A stretch of 64,000 nucleotides of DNA. Origin: Rathayibacter sp. SW19 (GTDB lineage: Bacteria; Actinomycetota; Actinomycetes; Actinomycetales; Microbacteriaceae). The stretch spans positions 682,001 through 746,000 of the forward strand of contig NZ_CP133020.1 in the NCBI RefSeq assembly GCF_030866825.1, given 5' to 3'. Positions 56,025 to 64,000 of this stretch are shown in pieces. A program made the position numbers and the translations under genes. Each line of letters starts with the position of its first letter. The first letter of the stretch is position 1. The notes below the pieces were generated by a model. That model made no database searches. It was given only the letters and a program-made list of their open reading frames with translations, and had not been told where the DNA came from.

Positions 56025-57944
56025 ATGAGCGGCAGGACCAGAGCCTGGATCGCGACTATCACCGGCAGCCTTTTGCTGTTGGCGCTGATCTTCCATCTCA
56101 CCGGGCTTACCGGGCTTTCGGATGCCACGCTGCTCACCTCCGCGGTGCTCGCCGCGATCCCCACCGCCATTCGCGCGGTGCAGGCGTTGCGGGCGAAAGT
56201 GTTCAGCATCGACCTGCTCGTCACCATTGCGGTGGTGGGAGCGCTGATCATCGGCGAATACATGGAAGCGGCCGTCGTGTCGTTCCTGTTCGTTTTCGGA
56301 GCCTGGCTGGAGGCTCGCACACTCGAGAAGACACGGCGTTCGTTGCGTGATCTCGTGGACATGGCGCCACAGGAGGCTCGTGTCATCCGTCACGGCGAAG
56401 CGGTTACTGTCGCGGTCGACGAGATCGTCGAGGGCGATCATGTGGTCGTGCAATCCGGCGGCAAAATCGCGGTCGACGGCACCATCCTCTCCGGCAGCGC
56501 ACTCATCGATGAGGCCACGATCACCGGCGAACCCGTGCCCGCATCGAAAGGCGTCGGAGACAGGGTATACAGCGGAACTATCCTCGACAACGGCTATCTG
56601 ACGGTGCTCGCGGAGCAAGTCGGCGATGACACCACGTTCGCGCAGATCATCGAACTGGTTGAAGAGGCCCAGGAGACGAAGACGCGGGCTCAACGCTTTC
56701 TGGATCGCTTTGCGACCATCTACACTCCCACAATCGTCGCGCTCTCCGCACTCGTGCTGCTTGTCACCCGGGACGTGGAGTTCGCACTGACCTTTCTCGT
56801 GATCGCGTGCCCGGGAGCTCTTGTCATCTCGACCCCGGTGTCCATGGTCGCCGGCCTCGGCAACGGGGCACGGCACGGCGTCTTGATGAAGGGCGGCGAG
56901 GCGTTGGAGCGTCTCTCCAAGATCGACACGCTGGTACTCGATAAGACAGGCACCCTCACGGTAGGGCGCCCGGAGGTGACCGAACTGCATGCGACCGGCG
57001 GCGATTCTGCCCATACCGTGCTCGCTCTGAGCGCCCAGCTCGAACTGGCTTCCGAGCATCCACTCGGCCGCACCATTGTGGACGAGGCGCGGCGACAGAA
57101 TCTGGAGTTGCCGTTGCAGCCGCGCAACGTTGAGATCATTACCGGCGGTGGCATCCGCGGTCAGGTAGGCGATCGTTTCGTCGCGGTCGGCACGCGGCGC
57201 GTGCTGGCAAGCATGGGAATCGCGATGTCCGATGTCGTCGCCGGCCGCGCCGAACAGCGAGAGCGCGACGGCCACACCGTCGTGTTTGCGGTGGTAGACG
57301 GCGAACTTGCCGGGCTCATCTCGATCGCCGACAGCATCCGCCCGGGTGCACGAGCGGCTATCACCGCGCTGAGATCGCGAGGGGTGAAGAACTTCGCCAT
57401 GCTCACCGGTGACAACCGGCACACGGCGCAGCTGGTCGCCGACCAATTGGGCATCGACGTCGTCGGGGCGGAACTGCTGCCGCACGACAAGGTGCGCGTG
57501 GTGCAGGAGCTGCGAGCGGACGGGCATCGCGTGGGCATGATCGGCGATGGCATCAACGACGCCCCCGCGATCGCGGCGGCAGATGTCGGTATCGCAATGG
57601 GCGCTGGAACGGACGTCTCCATTCAAACGGCGGACGTGATCTTGATGGGCAACCGGTTCGACCAGCTTGTGCACGCATACACCTTGGCCAAGGCGACGGT
57701 GCGCAACATGAAGCAGAACACCGTTATTGCCCTCGCGACCGTCGTGCTGCTGCTGACCGGCGTTCTGCTGCAGCAGGTGTTCATGGCCACGGGGATGCTC
57801 GTGCACGAGATCAGCGTGTTGATCGTGATCCTGAACGCGATCCGTCTGGTGCGTTACCGGGATCGGCGTGCGGGCTCCATGGGTGCGGCGCCGCGTCAGG
57901 ACGTGCTACTGCCGGACGCGGAACGCGATACCGTGTCGCTATGA
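56025..57944 (+). CDS. Heavy-metal translocating P1B-type ATPase
   Basis: 639 residues with GAGCCAAGGAG before the ATG. Actuator domain with TITGEPVP, the transmembrane metal motif CPG at about 262-264 (IACPGALVISTP), phosphorylation Asp306 in DKTGT, ATP-binding SEHPLG, and hinge MIGDGINDAPAIAAADVGIAMG. Most P1B exporters have CPC, CPH or SPC; CPG is the less-studied variant, so the ion (Zn, Cd, Co, Fe or other) is open. There is no N-terminal HMA domain. It is 76 bases downstream of an FNR-like operator and overlaps the following DUF3467 gene by ATGA. Confidence 0.94.
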   Translation: MSGRTRAWIATITGSLLLLALIFHLTGLTGLSDATLLTSAVLAAIPTAIRAVQALRAKVFSIDLLVTIAVVGALIIGEYMEAAVVSFLFVFGAWLEARTLEKTRRSLRDLVDMAPQEARVIRHGEAVTVAVDEIVEGDHVVVQSGGKIAVDGTILSGSALIDEATITGEPVPASKGVGDRVYSGTILDNGYLTVLAEQVGDDTTFAQIIELVEEAQETKTRAQRFLDRFATIYTPTIVALSALVLLVTRDVEFALTFLVIACPGALVISTPVSMVAGLGNGARHGVLMKGGEALERLSKIDTLVLDKTGTLTVGRPEVTELHATGGDSAHTVLALSAQLELASEHPLGRTIVDEARRQNLELPLQPRNVEIITGGGIRGQVGDRFVAVGTRRVLASMGIAMSDVVAGRAEQRERDGHTVVFAVVDGELAGLISIADSIRPGARAAITALRSRGVKNFAMLTGDNRHTAQLVADQLGIDVVGAELLPHDKVRVVQELRADGHRVGMIGDGINDAPAIAAADVGIAMGAGTDVSIQTADVILMGNRFDQLVHAYTLAKATVRNMKQNTVIALATVVLLLTGVLLQQVFMATGMLVHEISVLIVILNAIRLVRYRDRRAGSMGAAPRQDVLLPDAERDTVSL

Positions 57945-58279
57945 GCGACGAGAATAAACAGCTGCCCGTGCAGATCGCAATCGACGTGCCGACTCATCGG
58001 GAGGTCGGGAAGTTTGCCGACTTCGTGAACGTCTGGCACACCCCGCAGAACTTCGTGCTCGACTTTCTGTCGATCAAGAACCCGCCGCAACCGGTGCCGG
58101 ACCCGGACACCGGCGAGGTGCGTCACGCGGTGCTGTCCGCCGTCGTCGGTTCGCGGGTGCGGATCCCCGCCGAGCAGATTTTTCCGCTGATCAACGCGCT
58201 GCAACAGCAGGGCCAGCAATGGCTGGACGAGACCGGCAGGGCGGCGCCACCCGAGGCGTGGCTCCCGCACCAGGACTGA
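57941..58279 (+). CDS. DUF3467 family protein
   Basis: 112 residues; the start overlaps the ATPase stop (ATGA). The sequence has the DUF3467 pattern: NVWHTPQNFVLDFL near the N-terminus, then VVGSRVRIPAEQIFPLINALQQQ. The family is small, widespread and of unknown biochemical role. Coupling to a metal ATPase may be incidental; the gene probably shares its transcript. It is convergent with the DUF1254 gene 65 bases away. Confidence 0.85.
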   Translation: MSDENKQLPVQIAIDVPTHREVGKFADFVNVWHTPQNFVLDFLSIKNPPQPVPDPDTGEVRHAVLSAVVGSRVRIPAEQIFPLINALQQQGQQWLDETGRAAPPEAWLPHQD

Positions 58280-58343
58280 CGCACCAGGACTGGCGCAACA
58301 GGACTGAACAGCCGGCCGGTAGGCGGCCCGTTGCGCCGACTTC

Positions 58344-59669
58344 TTACGGGCTGACCACGCGGACGGGCGGCGGCGCCCAGGTTCCGTTAAGGATCTGCGG
58401 TTTCGGTGCGTAGAGCCGCATCGTGATGCCGAGGGGCCCGAGAGGTGACGGCAGCCAATTGCTTTCTTTGCCGGGGCCGGGGTTCGTGTGCTGAATGTAG
58501 AGATCGAGGGAGCCGTCTGATGCGTAAGTGAGGGCATCGCGGTCGCCGATTGCGAACCGATTCAACTCGTTAGCGGCCTGGAAGCCTTCCGCGTCGTACA
58601 TGGTGAGGGACCAGAACGCTTCGACCGGAGGCAATTCGGCCTTTTCGAAGTGGAGACGGTAGCTTCGCTCGCCGACGAAAGGATCGCCGTGGTCATCAGC
58701 CACCGCAAGAGGGTAGACAGCATCTTCGGGTGGGTTCGCGCCAAGCCCTGCGATCGCGATGACAGCCCGCTTTGCATAGAAGTTGCCATAGACGCCAACC
58801 GTGTCGAGGATCATCTCCCAACCGTTGACGCGCTTGCCCACTGCAGGGATGAGCGCCGTCAACCGGGCAAGCTCGTCTCTGATTCCCGCGTTCAATGCGT
58901 CGACGGCTCCGTCCCCGAGCGGCAATGGATCGAAAGCGTCTGATGGCCCGACGCCGATGCGCGCAATCCGGGCCTGCACGGAGTAATCGGTGACGTGCCC
59001 AGGATGCATCGCAAGCAACCGGTTGGCGTAACTGAAGAATTGCAGCGCGTCGAGCGAATTGACCAGTCGAAGCGGCTCCTTGCTGAGATCGAGGGAGGCG
59101 GGTGCCGCAGTGCTGTCCCGATCGGTTGACGGTTCGCCGCCGCTCAACGTTCGGATCGAGAAGCCGGACTGCACGGCGTGCACGGCGTCGTAGTCCGCCG
59201 GCCCGTTGGTCTGGGTACGTCCGATGACCCATACGAACGGTGTCGGAGCCGCGATCGGGGTGATGCCGTCGGGCACAGCGCCCTGCCAGCCCGGAGGGGT
59301 GATCGCGAAGTCCTGCGCACTCGTACCAGTGGTTCGCTTGCCTGGCACGGCGAAAGCATCCGTCCACATGTCCAGGAGGGGCAGCAGATAATATCGTCCA
59401 GCTGTATCCGGTACGTGAATGATCAGGGGGCCGTTCGACAGGTCGAGCCACGCGACCGAATAGAGCGTGTCGAAGTTCGGACGTACGACACCTCGGAAAT
59501 CCGCAGGCGGGAACACAGGAACGTGAGCGAAGGTGTTGGGTAGGCTATGCCCGATCGACGCCGATCCATCGGTGAGTTGCATCCTCGTCACGTCCATGAT
59601 GACGATCGGATAGAGGTAAGTGAATGCTTCGGCGGCGAGCGCCCGAATCTCAGTCGTGTCCAGCGACAT
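58344..59669 (-). CDS. DUF1254/DUF1214 domain protein
   Basis: 441 residues. The N-terminal DUF1254 region has EAFTYLYPIVIMDVTRMQ, FPPADFRGVVRPNFDTLYSVAWLDL in part and IHVPDTAGRYYLLPLLDMWTD. The C-terminal DUF1214 region has FWSLTMYDAEGFQAANELNRFAIGDRD in part and YIQHTNPGPGKESNWLPSP. Many family members are secreted, but no signal peptide is seen here. The function is unknown; family members occur next to lipid, phage-shock and solvent-response genes. It is downstream of the cupin-hemerythrin gene on the same strand, with a 121-base gap. Confidence 0.88.
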   Translation of the reverse strand: MSLDTTEIRALAAEAFTYLYPIVIMDVTRMQLTDGSASIGHSLPNTFAHVPVFPPADFRGVVRPNFDTLYSVAWLDLSNGPLIIHVPDTAGRYYLLPLLDMWTDAFAVPGKRTTGTSAQDFAITPPGWQGAVPDGITPIAAPTPFVWVIGRTQTNGPADYDAVHAVQSGFSIRTLSGGEPSTDRDSTAAPASLDLSKEPLRLVNSLDALQFFSYANRLLAMHPGHVTDYSVQARIARIGVGPSDAFDPLPLGDGAVDALNAGIRDELARLTALIPAVGKRVNGWEMILDTVGVYGNFYAKRAVIAIAGLGANPPEDAVYPLAVADDHGDPFVGERSYRLHFEKAELPPVEAFWSLTMYDAEGFQAANELNRFAIGDRDALTYASDGSLDLYIQHTNPGPGKESNWLPSPLGPLGITMRLYAPKPQILNGTWAPPPVRVVSP

Positions 59670-59790
59670 GGGTCAACCAGCTTTCTCAGATCGCACGAGG
59701 TCGTTCCTCACGCGCTGAGAGTCTTCACCGAAGCGCACACTGCTCCATCATCCGGGCAGGGTGATTAGCAGGCCACCGCGGCTTTCTGAG

Positions 59791-60783
59791 TCAGTGGGCG
59801 GCTGCAACCGCGGCCAATTGCGGGAGTTGCCCCTGCCACAGGCTTGCAAGCGAATGGATGCGCGAACCGGCCAGTAGCGGTAACAGACGCTCCGATTCCG
59901 TTGTCAGGTGCCGTGCAACCGCCACCCGCAACGTGACCGTCACGGCCGCGAGGGCAGCGGGCTCTTCCTCGCACGCGACCCGGTCGAACAGGTCGCCGAT
60001 GTGCTCGATGTCCGCCCGCAACGTGCGAACCAGCTCGTCGCCTGTCGGTACATCCTCTGCGGCTAAGTACAGTGCGCCCGCCTCGGCAGAAAGCTGTGGC
60101 GCAAGAGACTCATGACACCAGCTGACCAGCTGTGCACGCGCAGCACGTAGCGCCTCTGAATCGCCGGATGCTGCAGCCTCGAGCAAGCGCGCTGCATCCG
60201 TCGCGAGAGCACCGGAAAGGTCGGCGTGGTGCCGGGTGATCGCGGTCAGGGCGGCCGAGTCGGCGCCGTTCGTCGCGAACACGAGCATGTTCGTCGGAGA
60301 GGAGTCTGCGTGCGTGCTGGGCGCATCCGGTGACACGTGCTCCACCGGATCACCGCTGGTCGCCACGGGCTGCTGGTGCCCGGTTTTTGGGGGCTCGTTC
60401 CTGTGGGCGCTGCCAGCGCTGCTGCCGTGCCGGAGCCTCACGGCATCGTGCCCGTCGAGAAGAGTCAACGTCAAATGCGCGGGGGTGAGCGCCTCGACCG
60501 AGTGGGGGAGACCGGCATCCAGGTGCATGATGGCGCCTGAGGGCAGATCGAGGGTTGTTCCGTCTGTGTCGATGCGCACGTCGCCTGCCAGCACCTGGAT
60601 CAGAATCGGCACGGCGGCAGTGTGTTCGCGCAGTACCTGCCCGGCGTCGAGCGTCAGTCGCACGATGCGCGCGCCCGGCGCCTTGAGGATGCGCCGCGAA
60701 CCGATGCGGCCGCTTTCCACCGGAAGGGCACCCAGCAACAGCTCACCGCTGGCAGCCACCACTGTAAAACGTTCCTCGCTCAT
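59791..60783 (-). CDS. Cupin-hemerythrin fusion protein
   Basis: 330 residues. Residues about 15-105 are a cupin (LREHTAAVPILIQVLAGDVRI, then GAIMHLDAGLPHSVEAL), in which the usual metal ligands are partly replaced. After a Ser/Pro/His linker (about 118-165) comes a hemerythrin-like helical bundle (about 175-325) with TAITRHHADLSGAL, DIEHIGDLFDRV and VARHLTTESERLLPLL supplying His and Glu ligands for a di-iron site. Hemerythrins bind O2 or NO-derived species. CTGGAG precedes the ATG, and an operator-like palindrome lies 38 bases upstream of the start, shared in part with the regulator's own promoter. Confidence 0.85.
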   Translation of the reverse strand: MSEERFTVVAASGELLLGALPVESGRIGSRRILKAPGARIVRLTLDAGQVLREHTAAVPILIQVLAGDVRIDTDGTTLDLPSGAIMHLDAGLPHSVEALTPAHLTLTLLDGHDAVRLRHGSSAGSAHRNEPPKTGHQQPVATSGDPVEHVSPDAPSTHADSSPTNMLVFATNGADSAALTAITRHHADLSGALATDAARLLEAAASGDSEALRAARAQLVSWCHESLAPQLSAEAGALYLAAEDVPTGDELVRTLRADIEHIGDLFDRVACEEEPAALAAVTVTLRVAVARHLTTESERLLPLLAGSRIHSLASLWQGQLPQLAAVAAAH

Positions 60784-60821
60784 GCCTCTACTCCAGGATT
60801 CGGGTGCCGCTCGGCGGATCT

Positions 60822-60850
60822 AATTAAACGTAACATCTTACGGTTTAATT
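60822..60850. promoter_or_regulatory. Operator candidate before the cupin-hemerythrin gene
   Basis: AATTAAAC (60822-60829) and GTTTAATT (60843-60850) are perfect inverted arms, with GTAA/TTAC also paired inside. On the minus strand it reads TGTTACGTTTAAT, which matches TGCTACGCTTAAT at 61675-61663 apart from two pyrimidine changes. Confidence 0.65.
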
Positions 60851-60976
60851 GGCTATGACTCGGCTCGAGGCCGAGACGAACGCGCTGTTGGGCAAGCGCT
60901 GTTGGGAGCGCGCTTTTGGGCAAGCCCTGCGGGGAGGGGCGCTGCGGCGAAGGCTTTATGGGAGTCGCTGCTTCGC

Positions 60977-61660
60977 TCAGTGCGTCGCCAAGGCGCCGAG
61001 CAGTCGCACCTGGCACAGCTGCGGTTCGACGAACGGTCGCAGGGTCGCGTCGTCGCGATCGTGACCGAGCCGGGTGATGGCGCCCTCGAGCAGGCCGCGA
61101 TGCGCCGAGCAGACGACATCGGGATACTCGGTGGCCAGCTCGCGGAAGGGGCACCCGTGCAACGCGATCACACGCTGCGCTCCGTCGTCCCCTGGCACTG
61201 ACTCCGTGCTCAGTTCCGGTTCGAAGCCCAGCTGGTTGAAGATTCGGATGATCGGTTCTGCGGCATCGACATCCTTGTCGGCTGTTTCATCTGCATAGGC
61301 GGATGCCCACCGTTCTCCGGCCTCGCGTGCGCGGCTTCTGCCGCCATCCGCGTCGTGTGCCAGTGCGTCGACCAGCACTTCGCTGAGCTGGCGCAAGGCG
61401 TCATCGTTGCGTTGAACGGGAACCGCCTCGAACACGACGCGCGGGCGACCTCGCCCGCCCGCGTGCTGCGTGGAACGCGTCACAAGCCCGGCGTGCTCCA
61501 GCTGCTCGAGGTGGAAGCGGGCCGTGGTGACGTGCACGTCGAAGCGGGCAGCGATTGCAGCGGCATCCAGGGGCCCCTGTGCTTCTGTCAACGCGCTCAA
61601 TACATCGCGGCGAATTCGTGAGGCGAGTGCCGCGTGCTGGTCTTCAAGCGACGTGGTCAT
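60977..61660 (-). CDS. Winged-helix regulator with C-terminal Cys cluster (paralogue of the nar-linked regulator)
   Basis: 227 residues. HTH in RRDVLSALTEAQGPLDAAAIAARFDVHVTTARFHLEQLEHAG (shown in the 20-residue pieces RRDVLSALTEAQ and VHVTTARFHLEQLEHAG), the wing GGRGRPRVVFEAV, and a C-terminal sensor with Cys in HGCPFRELA, Cys 14 residues on (DVVCSAH) and Cys 32 residues further (QLCQVRL). The nar-linked protein at 11265 has the same arrangement, including CPF.ELA and H.GL after the second Cys. An Fe-S or other metal centre sensing redox or NO is inferred. The downstream gene is a hemerythrin fusion, its likely target. The start codon is only 2 bases from an operator-like site, so it probably represses itself. 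Confidence 0.84.
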   Translation of the reverse strand: MTTSLEDQHAALASRIRRDVLSALTEAQGPLDAAAIAARFDVHVTTARFHLEQLEHAGLVTRSTQHAGGRGRPRVVFEAVPVQRNDDALRQLSEVLVDALAHDADGGRSRAREAGERWASAYADETADKDVDAAEPIIRIFNQLGFEPELSTESVPGDDGAQRVIALHGCPFRELATEYPDVVCSAHRGLLEGAITRLGHDRDDATLRPFVEPQLCQVRLLGALATH

Positions 61661-61662
61661 TG

Positions 61663-61688
61663 ATTAAGCGTAGCAGTGTGCCTTTAAT
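61663..61688. promoter_or_regulatory. Operator candidate at the regulator's own start
   Basis: ATTAAG (61663-61668) and CTTTAAT (61682-61688) form an imperfect palindrome. The shared 13-mer on the minus strand is TGCTACGCTTAAT (61675-61663). It directly abuts the start codon, so bound protein would block initiation, and the mRNA may be leaderless. Confidence 0.6.
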
Positions 61689-61722
61689 TCGTTTGAGTGA
61701 ATTTGCTGTCAATCTGGGGGCA

Positions 61723-62712
61723 TCAGCCTCCCAGAAGTACCTGCTCGATTGCGTGGGCGCCGACCGCGGCCATCCGCGGATTGTCGTCGGAGTGCGCAGC
61801 CATTGCCGTCGCCATGCTCAGTGCCCAACCTCGGGCACGAGCCCAGGTGTCGTCGCCGAGCGAAGCAAGCGCGAATTGCGAGCCACCTGCGCGTTCGGCT
61901 AGGCCGGCGCGGAATGCCGCCCGACCTTCTTCGTCGAAGACGAGCCACGCTGCAGCGAGATCCGTCGCCGGGTCTCCGGCCGTCAAATCGCCGAAATCAA
62001 GCACGGCGCGCAGGGGGCGTCCACCACGCTCGGGCTGCGCGGGCTGCGCGGGCTGCGCGGCGTATGAGTGCTGCCGGGTGGCAGCTCTGTGGGGCAGGTT
62101 GTCGTCGAGCAACAGATTCGCCGGGTGCAGGTCGCCGTGCAGCCACAGGGTCGGTCCGATCCACGCCGGTGCTGCAGAGAGCATGTTCCACAGTGCGCGC
62201 AATTCGGTGGAATGCGGGATCGCCCCACTTTTTAGACGGTCGAGTACGGCAGGAGATCGAGTCGGAAGCGGTACGCCGCGCACGCGATTGAACGGCGCCA
62301 CCCCTTCCGGCGCGGGCGTGTGAAGTTGCGTGATGAACTCGGCCAGATCGTCGGCGAGCGCTGCGCGGTCGCTGGCGGACGCATCCGATGCCGGGATGCC
62401 GTCGAACCACGGACAGATGCTCCACGGCCACGGGTAGAGATCACTGGGCAGCCCGATGCGAACGGGCACCGGGATCGGCACGCTCACGCGCCGGGCGAAT
62501 TCAGGCAGCCAACGCTGTTCGTTCAGAGCGAGTCCGGCTGCCACGCTGCGCCGGGGAATGCGCACGCACAGGGTGTCGCCGAGACGGAAGAGTGCGTTGT
62601 CCCAGCCGTTCGCGACGAGGCGCAGTGGCCCGGTCAGGTCGGGATGCTGTGCCTGAATCAAGCGCGCGACCAGTTGGGCATCCACGGCGATGTCTGCTTC
62701 TGGGGTGTCCAT
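61723..62712 (-). CDS. Aminoglycoside phosphotransferase-family kinase
   Basis: 329 residues from ATG 62712 (GAAGGA upstream; the longer frame is discounted). Kinase-like fold: a nucleotide-binding lobe with NGWDNALFRLGDTLCVRIPRR in part, catalytic loop LHGDLHPANLLLDD (HxDxxxxN) and metal-binding DFGDLTAGDPATDLA. The APH/choline-kinase superfamily phosphorylates aminoglycosides, homoserine, fructosamine or other small molecules, and most chromosomal members are not resistance genes. An odd insert PAQPAQP just before DFGD comes from a small GCGCGGGCT tandem repeat. It is upstream of, and on the same strand as, the regulator gene, 62 bases apart. Confidence 0.88.
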   Translation of the reverse strand: MDTPEADIAVDAQLVARLIQAQHPDLTGPLRLVANGWDNALFRLGDTLCVRIPRRSVAAGLALNEQRWLPEFARRVSVPIPVPVRIGLPSDLYPWPWSICPWFDGIPASDASASDRAALADDLAEFITQLHTPAPEGVAPFNRVRGVPLPTRSPAVLDRLKSGAIPHSTELRALWNMLSAAPAWIGPTLWLHGDLHPANLLLDDNLPHRAATRQHSYAAQPAQPAQPERGGRPLRAVLDFGDLTAGDPATDLAAAWLVFDEEGRAAFRAGLAERAGGSQFALASLGDDTWARARGWALSMATAMAAHSDDNPRMAAVGAHAIEQVLLGG

Positions 62713-62937
62713 GGCTGGAATCCTTCGCGGTTGACAATGGGCGTCTGCGTCGGTGAGGGCAGCTGCGGCGTCCGGGACCGAATACGACGAATTACATACA
62801 GAAAACACTCAGCAAACGCCCACGATTCATAGGTTGTTCATGGATATTGCACACCGATTCCGGGGGATCGCGAGGTTAGCTTTCTTCATCACAGTACTTG
62901 GCAACACCTCTTGGAAGTCCGGAAAGGAAACGCAATC

Positions 62938-64000
62938 ATGGACTCAAACGAAACCCCTCAGGGTCCGACACCACAGCAGCCTTGGCGTGCGCCTACGCCC
63001 ACGCCGGTCGCTGCCGCAATGGCACCCAAGAAGCACCTGAGCAGGGGTGCGATCGTCGCGCTGGGTGCGTGCACTGCCGCACTCGTTGGAATCAGCGCGG
63101 TCGGTGGCGTCTTGACCTTCACCTCGCTGGTTGCGAGGGCGTCGGCAGCCAGCCAGGCGCAAAAGGATCACAACCAATTCGAACAGGCGCTTTACGGCGG
63201 GCAGAACGGTTCCTCCGGCAGCGGTTCGGGTTCCGGTTTGTCATCCGGCGGCAACGGCAGCGGGTTCGGATACTCCGGCGGCAGCGGCTCGACCGGGAGT
63301 TCCGGCGTTGCGGCAACGACCGCGCAGTCCTCCGGCATTGTTCTGATCAACACGGTGTTGTCGTATCAGCAGGCCGAGGCGGCAGGAACCGGCATGGTCC
63401 TCACCAGCAACGGTGAGATCCTGACCAACAACCACGTCGTTGCCGGTGCCACGTCTATCTCGGTCACGGTCGCCTCGAGCGGAAAGACCTACACCGCCAA
63501 CGTCGTCGGCACGGATGCGACGGACGACGTCGCCGTGCTGCAACTGTCCGGCGCCTCAGGCCTCACGACCGCGAAGCTCGACAGCTCGGGGAACGTACAG
63601 ACCGGTGACTCGGTCACTGGTGTCGGCAACGCGGGCGGAACGGGGACGCTGACCGCGGCTGCGGGCTCAGTGACCGCGCTCGATCAGACGATCACGACGC
63701 AGGCGGAGGGGGCCGCGGCATCCGAAACGCTGAACGGTCTGATTCAGACGGATGCCGACATTCAGGCAGGCGACTCAGGCGGGCCGCTGTATAACGCGTC
63801 TGGTTCAATCGTCGGAATCGACACGGCGGCATCGTCGGGCACCGCGCAGACGGAAGGGTACGCGATTCCGATCTCGAGTGCATTGACGATCGCTAAGCAG
63901 ATCGAGTCTGGAAACGCTTCGGACACCGTTTCGATCGGATACCCGGCGTTCCTGGGGATCGAGGTCGGGTCCAGTGCAAGCAGCGGTAGCGGCCAGGGCG
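62938..64000 (+). CDS. HtrA/DegP-like trypsin-family serine protease (3' partial)
   Basis: At least 354 residues, running off the right edge; GGAAAGGAAA precedes ATG 62938. A Pro-rich cytoplasmic tail, one membrane span (about 38-66), a low-complexity Gly/Ser linker (about 85-125), then an S1C protease domain with the triad His in LTNNHVVAGA, Asp in ATDDVAVLQL and Ser in IQAGDSGGPLYN. The final visible part (ISSALTIAKQI, then GYPAFLGIEVG) is the entry to a PDZ domain. The layout, membrane anchor plus extracellular protease plus PDZ, is that of actinobacterial HtrA-like quality-control proteases. It is divergent from the phosphotransferase gene, with 225 bases between. Confidence 0.93.
   Translation, partial: MDSNETPQGPTPQQPWRAPTPTPVAAAMAPKKHLSRGAIVALGACTAALVGISAVGGVLTFTSLVARASAASQAQKDHNQFEQALYGGQNGSSGSGSGSGLSSGGNGSGFGYSGGSGSTGSSGVAATTAQSSGIVLINTVLSYQQAEAAGTGMVLTSNGEILTNNHVVAGATSISVTVASSGKTYTANVVGTDATDDVAVLQLSGASGLTTAKLDSSGNVQTGDSVTGVGNAGGTGTLTAAAGSVTALDQTITTQAEGAAASETLNGLIQTDADIQAGDSGGPLYNASGSIVGIDTAASSGTAQTEGYAIPISSALTIAKQIESGNASDTVSIGYPAFLGIEVGSSASSGSGQG

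Overview
The window is high-GC DNA from an actinobacterium. A Microbacteriaceae-like Micrococcales is the best guess. Supporting signs are the 16S/23S/5S order without tRNAs in the spacers, an F420-type oxidoreductase, RadA and ClpC of actinobacterial type, GTG/TTG starts, and the many ATGA/GTGA stop-start overlaps. This placement is inferred; no reference could be searched.

Layout. 1-6.5 kb: tail of an oligopeptide ABC ATPase, a GH2 beta-mannosidase, a LacI-type sensor lacking its DNA-binding domain, cardiolipin synthase, and a VapBC-like toxin-antitoxin pair. 6.7-11.1 kb: pirin, a lipoprotein, ClpC. 11.2-20.2 kb: a respiratory nitrate reductase cluster (cysteine-bearing winged-helix regulator, narGHJI, a TDT/SLAC1-type anion channel), bracketed by two copies of the same hairpin repeat. 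20.3-28.9 kb: an ArgA-type acetyltransferase and two large secreted 5'-nucleotidases (one sortase-anchored, one fused to an extracellular nuclease) that share an upstream sequence element. 28.9-30.3 kb: an IS110-family element inserted in a host palindromic repeat. 30.4-38.9 kb: mixed housekeeping and accessory genes (methyltransferase, RadA, hydrolases, LLM oxidoreductase, an MFS exporter with its MarR regulator).

39.1-46.1 kb: a tRNA-Ser(CGA) gene followed by a 6.9-kb island bounded by 30-bp perfect direct repeats of the tRNA 3' end. The island carries only a membrane-anchored HNH nuclease and a divergent 1658-residue P-loop NTPase with an Avs-like layout. This is the best candidate for an undescribed (probably anti-phage) system. 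No integrase is visible, but paired 11-bp-spaced repeats near both ends look like integrase arm sites.

46.3-54.8 kb: a large membrane protein and a complete rRNA operon with two promoters. 54.8-58.3 kb: a metal-handling cluster (small HMA metallochaperone, Crp/Fnr regulator, P1B ATPase) with two FNR-like palindromes upstream of the chaperone and the ATPase, then a DUF3467 gene. 58.3-64 kb: a DUF1254 protein, a cupin-hemerythrin fusion, a second cysteine-bearing regulator with its own recognisable operator, a phosphotransferase, and the start of an HtrA-like protease.

Two themes recur. One is redox or anaerobic control: two related C-X12/13-C-X31-C regulators, nar, hemerythrin and Crp/Fnr. 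The other is an unusual number of short imperfect tandem repeats just downstream of stop codons.
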